Shown here piece by piece: positions 35,820 through 43,739 of a stretch of 64,000 nt of DNA. The DNA is taken from positions 930,001 to 994,000 of the forward strand of contig NZ_CP041046.1 of the NCBI RefSeq assembly GCF_006385595.1, given 5' to 3'. A model generated the notes under the pieces. That model did not search any database, had not been told where the DNA came from, and saw nothing but the letters and a program-made list of their open reading frames with translations. Position 1 is the stretch's first letter. Every line of letters starts with the position of its first letter. The DNA is from Luteibacter pinisoli (lineage in GTDB: Bacteria; Pseudomonadota; Gammaproteobacteria; Xanthomonadales; Rhodanobacteraceae). The translations under genes were made by a program, and so were the position numbers.

Positions 35820-37235
35820 TCAGGCCCGGCCGTAAACGTCGTCGAAGCGGACGATATCGTCTTCGCCCAGGTAGCTCCCCGATTGAACCTCGATCAGTTC
35901 CACCGGCACCTTGCCCGGATTGCGCAGGCGATGCCGGCTGCCCAGTGGAAGATAGGTGCTCTGGTTCTCAGCGAGCAGGAACACCTTATCGTCGCAGGTG
36001 ACCTCAGCGACGCCCTTGACCACGATCCAGTGCTCGGCGCGATGGTGGTGCATCTGCAGGCTGAGTGCCGCACCGGGCTTGACCACGATGCGTTTCACCT
36101 GGAAGCGGTCGCCTGATTCCAGAGAATCGTATGAGCCCCACGGGCGCCGCACGACGCGATGGAGGTCGTGCTCGGTGCGGCCAGCGGCTTTCAGCTGATC
36201 AACGATCTTCTTGACATCCTGCGAGCGGTCGCGCCGTGCCACGAGGGTGGCGTCGGGGGTAGTCACGATCACCACGTCATCGAGGCCGATGGTGGCCACG
36301 AGGTGGCGGTCATGGGAGCGAATGAGCGAGCCGCGCGTATCCAGCGCGATGACATCGCCTTCGAGGCGGTTGCCCTGGGCATCCTTGTCTGCCGCCATCC
36401 ACAGCGCATCCCACGAGCCGATGTCCGACCAGCCGCAGGAGACCGGTACGACGGCGGCGTGCGCGGTCTTTTCCATGACGGCGTAGTCGATGGAGTCGTT
36501 CGTCGCGGCGGCGAATGCCTCGGCATCGAGCCGTATGAAGTCGAGATCCACATGCGCCTTCTCGAAGGCGGCTCGCGCTGCCTCCAGCATGGCAGGTGCG
36601 TGTTCCGCGAGCTCGTCGAGGTAGCGGTCGGCCCGAAACAGGAACATACCCGAGTTCCAGTCGTACTCACCGCTGTCGAGATAACGCTGGGCTACGTCCT
36701 GAGCGGGCTTTTCAACAAATTCAGCGACCCGGAACGTCGTAGCGTCTAGCGCGTCGCCCCGGCGTATGTAGCCGAAGCCTGTCTCGGGGCGGTCCGGGCG
36801 GATGCCGAAGGTGACCAGTGAACCGGCGATCGCAGCCGGTCGTGCCTGTGCGACAGCGTCGGAAAAACTGACTTCGTCGCCAATGAGGTGGTCGGCAGGA
36901 AGAACGAGCACGAGCGCATCGGCATCACGCTTAAGTGCTTGGAAGGCGCCGACGGCGATGGCGGGCGCGGTGTTGCGCGCCACTGGCTCCAGCAGAATGC
37001 TCGCTCCGTTGATGCCGAGTTCCTGAAGCTGTTCTGCCGCCAGGAAGCGGTGATCAGCGGCAGCGACCACGATGGGCGCTGCCACGTCATCCAGGGCCAT
37101 CACCCGCGTGGCCGTTTGCTGGAACAGCGTCCGGTTGCCGGAAAGCGAGAGGAACTGCTTCGGAAGGTTACGCCGCGAAATCGGCCAAAGGCGCGTGCCG
37201 CTGCCGCCGCTTAGGATGAGTGGAATCAGCATCAT
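35820..37235 (-). CDS. manC: Bifunctional mannose-1-phosphate guanylyltransferase / mannose-6-phosphate isomerase
   Basis: A 471-residue XanB-type enzyme: an N-terminal nucleotidyltransferase starting MMLIPLILSGGSGTRLWPIS, with the block FVEKPAQDVAQRYL, and a C-terminal type II isomerase cupin (about residues 350-471) with RPWGSYDSLE, metal-binding QMHHHRAEHWIVVKG and LPLGSRHRLRNPG. It can both isomerise fructose 6-phosphate to mannose 6-phosphate and make GDP-mannose. The start is one of two tandem ATGs (37235, 37232), four bases after the rmlD stop, so it is in the rml operon. Confidence 0.94.
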   Translation of the reverse strand: MMLIPLILSGGSGTRLWPISRRNLPKQFLSLSGNRTLFQQTATRVMALDDVAAPIVVAAADHRFLAAEQLQELGINGASILLEPVARNTAPAIAVGAFQALKRDADALVLVLPADHLIGDEVSFSDAVAQARPAAIAGSLVTFGIRPDRPETGFGYIRRGDALDATTFRVAEFVEKPAQDVAQRYLDSGEYDWNSGMFLFRADRYLDELAEHAPAMLEAARAAFEKAHVDLDFIRLDAEAFAAATNDSIDYAVMEKTAHAAVVPVSCGWSDIGSWDALWMAADKDAQGNRLEGDVIALDTRGSLIRSHDRHLVATIGLDDVVIVTTPDATLVARRDRSQDVKKIVDQLKAAGRTEHDLHRVVRRPWGSYDSLESGDRFQVKRIVVKPGAALSLQMHHHRAEHWIVVKGVAEVTCDDKVFLLAENQSTYLPLGSRHRLRNPGKVPVELIEVQSGSYLGEDDIVRFDDVYGRA

Positions 37236-37239
37236 GGCC

Positions 37240-38160
37240 TCACGATGCGCGAAGCGCGCGGATGGTATCGCGGAGGCCTTCGCGCCAGTCCGGCAAGGCG
37301 TGGCCGAACGCTTGCACGAAGGAACGATTGTTGAGGACGGAGTAGGCCGGCCGCCGGGCGGGCGTAGGGAATTGATCGGTGCTGATAGCGCGCACGACGG
37401 GTCGGCGCGCAAGGACGCCTGCTTCAACGGCATCATCGAACAGGGCGTCGGCAAAGCCGTGCCACGTCGTCTCGCCACTGGCGGTCAGGTGGTAGGTGCC
37501 GGTCAGCGCGCCATCGTTGGCGGCCGTGTAAGCATCCAGCGCGGCGAGCGTCCCGGCCACGATGAGCGCCGCGGTGGTCGGCGTTCCGTGCTGATCGGCG
37601 ACGACGCTGAGTTCATCGCGCTCCGCGCCCAGGCGAAGCATGGTTTTCAGGAAGTTGTGCCCGACTGGTGAATACACCCACGCCGTACGAAACAGGAAGT
37701 GACGAGCGCCGCTTTCGCGCAGTGCGATCTCGCCGGCGAGCTTGCTCCGGCCGTAAGCGCCCTGAGGATCCGTTGCATCGTCGGCGGCGTAGGGCGTCGG
37801 CGAATCGCCGGCGAAGACGTAGTCTGTCGAAAAATGCACGACCAGTGCGCCATGCGCCGCAGCCCAGCGGCCGAGCACGCCGACGGCGTCACCATTGACC
37901 TGTGTCGCTAGCGCTTCGTCGCCCTCGGCCTTGTCCACGGCGGTATACGCCGCGGCGTTCACGATCACGTCAGGGCGCTCACTATGGAGAAGCGCTTCGA
38001 GGGCTGCGCTGTCGCTGAGGTCGGCAAGGGCGCCGCGTGCACCGGGCGCCGCCGTGCCTTCGCGGGACCCCGCGACCAGGTCACCGCGCGCAGCGAGGCC
38101 ACCGTCACTGAGGAACGTCTGGCCAAGCTGGCCTTGCGCACCTAGCAGGAGGATCTTCAA
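37240..38160 (-). CDS. rmlD: dTDP-4-dehydrorhamnose reductase
   Basis: The last step to dTDP-L-rhamnose. The 306 residues form an NAD(P)-binding SDR: MKILLLGAQGQLGQTF at the N-terminus, active-site Y-x-x-x-K in YGRSKLAGE, and FSTDYVF. The start codon is TTG at 38160-38158, overlapping the rmlC stop (TTGA), so translation is coupled to rmlC. It is followed four bases later by manC. Confidence 0.94.
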   Translation of the reverse strand: MKILLLGAQGQLGQTFLSDGGLAARGDLVAGSREGTAAPGARGALADLSDSAALEALLHSERPDVIVNAAAYTAVDKAEGDEALATQVNGDAVGVLGRWAAAHGALVVHFSTDYVFAGDSPTPYAADDATDPQGAYGRSKLAGEIALRESGARHFLFRTAWVYSPVGHNFLKTMLRLGAERDELSVVADQHGTPTTAALIVAGTLAALDAYTAANDGALTGTYHLTASGETTWHGFADALFDDAVEAGVLARRPVVRAISTDQFPTPARRPAYSVLNNRSFVQAFGHALPDWREGLRDTIRALRAS

Positions 38161-38714
38161 CCCACGTACTCCGGAAGGCGTTCAGCAGGCATGTCGGCCA
38201 GAAACACCGCCCTGGCATCCTTGTCCGAGAGTAACGGTGCCGATACCGGCCAGTCGATCCCAATAGCCGGATCGTCCCAGCGGATCGAGCCATCCGCCTT
38301 GGCGTCATACAGGTTCGTGCACTGGTACGAAAACGTCGCATGTTCCGAAACCACACAAAAACCGTGAGCGAAGCCCTCCGGGATCCAGAAGTGCCGGTGG
38401 TTCTCGGCCGTGAGCATCACACTGGCCGACTGCCCAAAGGTAGGCGAACCACGGCGGATGTCGACGGCTACGTCGAAGACCTCGCCCTCAAGCACGCTAA
38501 CCAGCTTGCCCTGCGGGTTCGGCCACTGGAAATGCAGGCCGCGCAGGACGCCTCGGGCCGAGCGCGAGACGTTGGACTGCACAAAGCGGCAATCGATGCC
38601 GCCAGCACGGTACTTGTCTTCGTTGTAGCTCTCGTAAAAGAAACCGCGCGCGTCGCCGAACACCTGCGGCTCGATGACGATGCAGCCGGGCAACGATGTT
38701 TCGATAAACTTCAT
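38157..38714 (-). CDS. rmlC: dTDP-4-dehydrorhamnose 3,5-epimerase
   Basis: A 185-residue cupin epimerase with the family blocks GCIVIEPQVFGDARGFFYESYN, RGVLRGLHFQWPN (catalytic His) and FWIPEGFAHGFCVVSE. ATG 38714-38712 overlaps the rmlA stop (ATGA). Third gene of the rmlBACD order. Confidence 0.95.
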   Translation of the reverse strand: MKFIETSLPGCIVIEPQVFGDARGFFYESYNEDKYRAGGIDCRFVQSNVSRSARGVLRGLHFQWPNPQGKLVSVLEGEVFDVAVDIRRGSPTFGQSASVMLTAENHRHFWIPEGFAHGFCVVSEHATFSYQCTNLYDAKADGSIRWDDPAIGIDWPVSAPLLSDKDARAVFLADMPAERLPEYVG

Positions 38715-39595
38715 CCGACGTAGCCCTGCCTGGTCAGGTTCTGCAGATACTGGCCGTAGCCGGTCTTGGCAAGCGGCTCCGCAAGGCGAAGCAGTTGCTC
38801 GGCGTCGATCCACTTGTTGATGTATGCGATCTCTTCCGGGCAGCACACCTTGAGGCCCTGGCGATTCTCGATCGTCTGGATGTACTCACCGGCTTCCATC
38901 AGGGATTCATGCGTACCGGTATCCAGCCATGCGTAACCACGGCCGAGCTGCTCCAGATGCAGCGTATTGTCGTCCAGGTAGCACCGGTTCAGGTCCGTGA
39001 TTTCCAGTTCGCCACGCGCCGAGGGACGTAGCGACCCGGCGAAATCCACGGCGCGGTTATCGTAGAAATACAGCCCTGTCACCGCGTAGTGCGACTTTGG
39101 TGTTTCGGGCTTTTCTTCGAGTCCGATCACTTTGCCATGGGCGTCGAACTCAGCGACGCCGTATCGCTCCGGATCACGCACCCAATAGCCGAAGACCGTA
39201 GCGCCGTGGTCCCTGGATGCGGCGCGTTTCATCCGCTCGGTCAGGCCCACGCCATAGAAAATATTGTCGCCCAGGACGAGGCAGCTGGGGTCTCCGCCAA
39301 TGAAGTCCTTACCGATGACGAACGCCTGTGCGAGGCCATCGGGTGACGGCTGCACGGCGTACGTAATGTTGATGCCCCATTGGCTGCCATCGCCGAGAAG
39401 GCGCTGGAACAGGTGCTGCTCATGGGGCGTGTTGATGACCAGGACATCGCGGATCCCCGCGAGCATCAGGGTCGCCAACGGGTAGTAGATCATGGGCTTG
39501 TCGTAGACAGGCAGGAGCTGCTTGCTCACCGCCTGCGTGATCGGGTAGAGACGCGTTCCGGAACCGCCGGCAAGGATGATGCCCTTCGTCGTCAT
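38711..39595 (-). CDS. rmlA: Glucose-1-phosphate thymidylyltransferase
   Basis: Makes dTDP-glucose, entry to dTDP-rhamnose. The 294-residue chain has GIILAGGSGTRLYPITQAVSKQLLP-type N-terminus, the VLGDNIFYG block and YAWLDTGTHESLMEA near residue 225. ATG overlaps the rmlB stop (ATGA). Second gene of the operon. Confidence 0.96.
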   Translation of the reverse strand: MTTKGIILAGGSGTRLYPITQAVSKQLLPVYDKPMIYYPLATLMLAGIRDVLVINTPHEQHLFQRLLGDGSQWGINITYAVQPSPDGLAQAFVIGKDFIGGDPSCLVLGDNIFYGVGLTERMKRAASRDHGATVFGYWVRDPERYGVAEFDAHGKVIGLEEKPETPKSHYAVTGLYFYDNRAVDFAGSLRPSARGELEITDLNRCYLDDNTLHLEQLGRGYAWLDTGTHESLMEAGEYIQTIENRQGLKVCCPEEIAYINKWIDAEQLLRLAEPLAKTGYGQYLQNLTRQGYVG

Positions 39596-40641
39596 GCGCC
39601 AAGTCGCTCCAGTTGGTAGCTGCCATCGAGAATGCCGCGCACCCAGGCCTCGTTCGCGAGGTACCAGTCGACCGTCGCCCGAATGCCGGATTCAAAGGTG
39701 TGCGCTGGCGTCCAGCCCAGTTCATCCTTCAGCTTGCTGGCATCGATCGCATATCGACGATCGTGTCCGGGGCGGTCGCGCACATACGTGATGAGTGTTT
39801 CGTGCGGTTTGCCGCCATCGAGCGGGCGGAGCTCGTCGAGAATGGCGCAGATCGTCTTCACGACGGTGAGGTTGGTACGTTCCGAATTGCCGCCGACGTT
39901 ATACGTCTCGCCCAGTCGGCCCCCTTCGAGCACGCGCGCGATGGCGCTGCAGTGATCTTCGACGTAAAGCCAGTCGCGGATATTCAGGCCGTCGCCGTAG
40001 ATGGGCAACGCTTCGCCTGCCAGCGCCTTCTGGATAACCAGCGGGATCAGCTTTTCGGGGAACTGGAACGGGCCGTAGTTGTTCGAGCAGTTCGTGGTCA
40101 GCGTGGGCAGCCCGTACGTATGGTGAAACGCACGGACAAGATGGTCAGATGCTGCCTTGGACGCCGAGTACGGCGAGTTAGGCGCGAACGCCGTCGTCTC
40201 CGTGAAAAGGCCTTCCGCGCCCAGCGACCCGTACACTTCGTCAGTGGAGATGTGCAGGAAGCGGAACGCGTCGGCTGCTTCGCCCTCCAGGCCACGCCAG
40301 TAGTCGCGCGATACTTCGAGCAGGCCCAGGGTGCCGACGACGTTGGTCTCGATGAAAGCGGCGGGGCCATCGATCGAGCGGTCAACGTGCGACTCCGCGG
40401 CGAAATGCACCACGGCATCGGGGCGGTGCGCCGCGAGCAGGCCTGCGACAAGCGTCCGGTCGCCGATGTCGCCGTGGACGAAAACGTGGCGTGCATTACC
40501 TTCCAGCGAAGCGAGCGTGCGCAGGTTTCCTGCGTACGTGAGTTTGTCCAGGTTGACGACGGTATGGCCGGCCTTGATGGCCTGAAGGACGAAGTTCGCC
40601 CCAATGAAGCCGGCGCCGCCGGTGACGAGCAATGTCTTCAT
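39592..40641 (-). CDS. rmlB: dTDP-glucose 4,6-dehydratase
   Basis: A 349-residue SDR enzyme. It begins MKTLLVTGGAGFIGANFV (NAD loop) and has the catalytic blocks STDEVYG (Thr, Asp, Glu) and YSASKAASD (Tyr, Lys), then RDWLYVEDHCSAI. The ATG at 40641 gives the standard N-terminus. It is the first gene of the minus-strand operon rmlB-rmlA-rmlC-rmlD-manC-acyltransferase and is divergent from metB; the 178 bp between them must hold both promoters. A TAAACT -10-like hexamer lies at 40759-40764 for metB. Confidence 0.96.
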   Translation of the reverse strand: MKTLLVTGGAGFIGANFVLQAIKAGHTVVNLDKLTYAGNLRTLASLEGNARHVFVHGDIGDRTLVAGLLAAHRPDAVVHFAAESHVDRSIDGPAAFIETNVVGTLGLLEVSRDYWRGLEGEAADAFRFLHISTDEVYGSLGAEGLFTETTAFAPNSPYSASKAASDHLVRAFHHTYGLPTLTTNCSNNYGPFQFPEKLIPLVIQKALAGEALPIYGDGLNIRDWLYVEDHCSAIARVLEGGRLGETYNVGGNSERTNLTVVKTICAILDELRPLDGGKPHETLITYVRDRPGHDRRYAIDASKLKDELGWTPAHTFESGIRATVDWYLANEAWVRGILDGSYQLERLGA

Positions 40642-40819
40642 GGATCCTTTATGGGCAGGACTCGGACCTGTCATTGTGCCTGAGCCTGCGAAAGATCGGT
40701 AAATGGGTGCTTCCGGGACCCGCTGGGGGTCTCAGCGAGGTGAGTGGGGCTAATCGGCTAAACTAGCGAATTGGTGCGTCATCCGCTCTTCGCTGAGCCA
40801 ACCTAACTTGTTGATAGAC

Positions 40820-41986
40820 ATGGCAAAAAAGCATATCGAGCCTCTTGGCCTGGGTACCAGGGCGATTCATGCGGGGCAACATCCGGATCCGTCGACGGGC
40901 GCGATCATGACCCCGATCTATGCCACGTCGACGTATGTCCAGGAAAGCCCAGGCAAGCACAAGGGCTATGAATACTCCCGCACCCAGAACCCCACCCGCA
41001 TGGCTTACGAGCGCTGCGTGGCAGACCTCGAGGGCGGCGTGGCAGGTTTTGCCTTCGCGTCCGGCCTGGCCGCGGCGGCCACCGTGCTCGACATCCTCGA
41101 CACTGGCAGCCATGTCATTGCCATGGATGACCTTTACGGCGGTAGCTACCGGCTTTTCGAGCGCGTGCGTCGCCGCTCGGCAGGCCTGGACTTCAGCTTT
41201 GTCGACCTCAACGACGAGCAGGCCCTCAAGGCGGCCCTGAAGCCGACCACCCGCATGCTTTGGGTCGAAACGCCGACCAATCCCATGCTGAAGCTGGTTG
41301 ACCTGAAGAAAATGGGCGCCTTTGCACGCAAGCACGGGCTGATTTTTGTCGTCGACAATACGTTCTGCTCGCCCATGGTGCAGCGTCCGCTCGAGTACGG
41401 AGCCGACCTGGTGCTGCATTCGGCGACGAAGTACCTGAATGGCCATTCAGATATGGTGGGCGGGATCGTCGTCGCCGGTAACGACGACATGGCCGGCCAG
41501 ATGGCGTTCCTGCAGAACAGCGTGGGCGCGGTCGGTGGTCCGTTCGACTCGTTCCTGGCCATGCGCGGCCTGAAGACCCTCCATTTGCGCATGCGCGCGC
41601 ATTGCGAGGGCGCGCTGGACCTGGCCCGCTGGCTTGAACGCCACCCCGTGGTCGAGAACGTTATCTACCCCGGCCTGAAGAGCCATCCCCAGCATGCCCT
41701 GGCGCGCCGGCAGATGGATGGGTTCGGCGGCATCATTTCCATGCGCGTGAAGGGCGGCCTGCGTAAGGCGCGCCGCGTGCTGGAACGATGCGAACTTTTC
41801 GCTCTGGCGGAGTCGCTGGGCGGCGTCGAGAGCCTGATCGAACACCCGGCCATCATGACGCATGCGTCGATTCCGCCCGCGCAGCGCAAGCGCCTGGGCA
41901 TTGACGACAATCTCATCCGCCTGTCCGTCGGTGTGGAAGACCTGGCCGATCTGCGCCGGGAACTGGACGCCGCCCTGTCGGCGTGA
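40820..41986 (+). CDS. metB: Cystathionine gamma-synthase / gamma-lyase (Cys/Met metabolism PLP enzyme)
   Basis: A 388-residue PLP enzyme. It has the TRAIHAGQHPDPSTGA and TYVQESPGKHKGYEYSRTQNPTR blocks, the PLP Lys in HSATKYLNGHSDMVGG, and SLGGVESLIEHPA near the C-terminus. ATG 40820 is preferred to a TTG four codons upstream. Synthase and lyase cannot be told apart by eye; in Xanthomonas this gene is called metB or cystathionine gamma-lyase and marks one border of the LPS locus, with etfA at the other. That border arrangement is kept here. Confidence 0.9.
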   Translation: MAKKHIEPLGLGTRAIHAGQHPDPSTGAIMTPIYATSTYVQESPGKHKGYEYSRTQNPTRMAYERCVADLEGGVAGFAFASGLAAAATVLDILDTGSHVIAMDDLYGGSYRLFERVRRRSAGLDFSFVDLNDEQALKAALKPTTRMLWVETPTNPMLKLVDLKKMGAFARKHGLIFVVDNTFCSPMVQRPLEYGADLVLHSATKYLNGHSDMVGGIVVAGNDDMAGQMAFLQNSVGAVGGPFDSFLAMRGLKTLHLRMRAHCEGALDLARWLERHPVVENVIYPGLKSHPQHALARRQMDGFGGIISMRVKGGLRKARRVLERCELFALAESLGGVESLIEHPAIMTHASIPPAQRKRLGIDDNLIRLSVGVEDLADLRRELDAALSA

Positions 41987-42130
41987 CATCCACCCGTATC
42001 ACTGGGTCTCCGCGCCACCACCGGTGGCCGGGTGCCGTGCCGATTCAGCACGGGTGCCGCACACTACCCGGTCGTTGTCGCCAGCCGGGTGCTGGCACGG
42101 TCCCCTCTCGATTTACCTAGGGTCTCATAC

Positions 42131-42913
42131 ATGTTGAAACTCGCCGCGACCGACCTGAAGCAGAGCCTCGCTTCCTGGCGGCTTTGGATGCTCCTTGGCT
42201 GGATTGAAATCCGGCAGCGCTACGCACGCTCGCGCGTCGGACCCTTCTGGTTGACCATCAGCATGGGCGTCATCATCACGTCCATCGGCGTGGTGTACGG
42301 CACGCTGTTCGGCCAGAAGATGAGTGAATACCTCCCTTACCTGGCCGCCAGCCTGGTCACGTGGGGCATGTTCGCGAGTACGGTGCAGGAGGGCAGTACG
42401 GCCTACATCGCGAACGCTGCCTATATTCGCCAGGCGGCAACGCCCAAGCTGATCTACGTGCTCCAGGTGCCTTGGCGCAACCTGCTGATCCTCGCGCATA
42501 ACTTCGTCATCATCGTGTTGCTTCTGGCGATCTTCGGCGTGCCCAGCTGGGTCTCCCTGCCGCTTTTCGTCCCGGGGCTGGTCATCCTTGCGCTCAATGC
42601 GACGTGGATCGCGATGCTCACGGGCCTGTTCTCCGCCCGGTTCCGTGACCTCCCGCAGATCGTGGCCTCGCTGGTGCAGGTGGCATTCTACGTGACCCCG
42701 ATCATGTACCGCCCCGAGGCGCTCACGCGCTTTTCGTTCCTGGTGCGCTGGAATCCTCTGGCGTACCTGCTGGACGTAGTACGGCAGCCGTTGCTCGGGC
42801 AGATTCCCAGCACCCATACCTATATGGTCACCATTGCGATGGCTATTGTCGGCTGGCTCTTCGCGCTTGCGGTTACCAATCGGTACCTGAAGCGCATCTC
42901 CTATTGGGTTTGA
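42131..42913 (+). CDS. wzm: Polysaccharide ABC transporter permease (Wzm-like)
   Basis: A 260-residue permease of the ABC-2 type with six membrane segments, exporting undecaprenyl-linked O-antigen across the inner membrane. The early blocks WRLWMLLGWIEIRQRYARSRVGPFW and the late RWNPLAYLLDVVRQPLLGQ are typical of Wzm/KpsM proteins. The ATG at 42131 gives a normal cytoplasmic N-terminus. It is 9 bp upstream of wzt. Confidence 0.92.
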   Translation: MLKLAATDLKQSLASWRLWMLLGWIEIRQRYARSRVGPFWLTISMGVIITSIGVVYGTLFGQKMSEYLPYLAASLVTWGMFASTVQEGSTAYIANAAYIRQAATPKLIYVLQVPWRNLLILAHNFVIIVLLLAIFGVPSWVSLPLFVPGLVILALNATWIAMLTGLFSARFRDLPQIVASLVQVAFYVTPIMYRPEALTRFSFLVRWNPLAYLLDVVRQPLLGQIPSTHTYMVTIAMAIVGWLFALAVTNRYLKRISYWV

Positions 42914-42922
42914 GGTACGTTC

Positions 42923-43675
42923 ATGGCTTTCATCCAACTCACGGGCGTCACGCTCGACCTGCCGATCTACGAAGTGCACGGCCGCTCACTGAAGCGCCAG
43001 ATGATGCGCCTCGGACGCAAGAACGCCATTGCCGAAGGCAATGATGGCGTCGTCGTGGTACGCGCGCTTTCCGATGTGACGGTCCGATTCGAGAGCGGCG
43101 ATCGTATTGGTCTTATTGGCCACAACGGTGCCGGCAAGTCCACCATCCTTCGCGTGATGGCAGGCATCTATGCCCCGACGGTGGGCGAGGTTGCCCGGGA
43201 GGGCAAGGTCGTTCCCCTGCTCGACATCAGCCTGGGCATGGACGACAACTCGACGGGCTTGCAGAACATCCGTCTGCGCGGGCTGCTGCTCGGCATGACA
43301 GACAGCGAGATCAAGTCCAAACAGCAGGAGATCGCTGAGTTCTGCGAGCTGGGCGATTACCTCGACCTTCCGATCCGCACCTATTCGAGTGGCATGCGGG
43401 TTCGCCTCGCGTTTGCGATCTCCACGGCGGTGGACGCCGAGATCCTGCTCTTGGATGAAGTGATGGGCGTGGGCGACGCGTCGTTCATGCACAAGGCGCA
43501 GGCGCGCCTGGCTGACTTGCACCGCCGGTCGGAAATCGTGGTGCTGGCCATGCATTCGAACGCCGAAATCAGGCGTACGTGCAACAAGGTACTTTGGATG
43601 GATAACGGCGGCGTCAGGATGTTTGGGCCAACGGAAGAGGTCGTCTCGGCCTACGAGGCCTTCGTCAGTTCCTGA
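42923..43675 (+). CDS. wzt: Polysaccharide ABC transporter ATPase (Wzt-like, short form)
   Basis: A 250-residue ATPase. Walker A GHNGAGKST (about residues 69-77), signature YSSGMRVRLAFA, Walker B ILLLDEVMGVGD and the H-loop VVLAMHSN are all present. The chain stops right after the nucleotide-binding domain; the C-terminal carbohydrate-binding domain that recognises capped O-antigen ends in longer Wzt proteins (about 400 residues or more) is absent. That points to a polymer exported without a recognised terminal cap, with synthesis and export coupled. It lies with wzm directly after metB. Confidence 0.92.
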   Translation: MAFIQLTGVTLDLPIYEVHGRSLKRQMMRLGRKNAIAEGNDGVVVVRALSDVTVRFESGDRIGLIGHNGAGKSTILRVMAGIYAPTVGEVAREGKVVPLLDISLGMDDNSTGLQNIRLRGLLLGMTDSEIKSKQQEIAEFCELGDYLDLPIRTYSSGMRVRLAFAISTAVDAEILLLDEVMGVGDASFMHKAQARLADLHRRSEIVVLAMHSNAEIRRTCNKVLWMDNGGVRMFGPTEEVVSAYEAFVSS

Positions 43676-43739
43676 AGAAGCGACACGCAGCAGAGCGGAT
43701 ACAGCGGCACGGGCAGCCGACACAGCAGGGGGTACGCAT

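Noticed and set aside
41138..41146. GGCGGTAGC, identical to the core of the ops/JUMPstart element of polysaccharide operons
   Set aside because: It lies inside metB as Gly-Gly-Ser codons and the next bases do not fit the ops consensus; there is no leader context.
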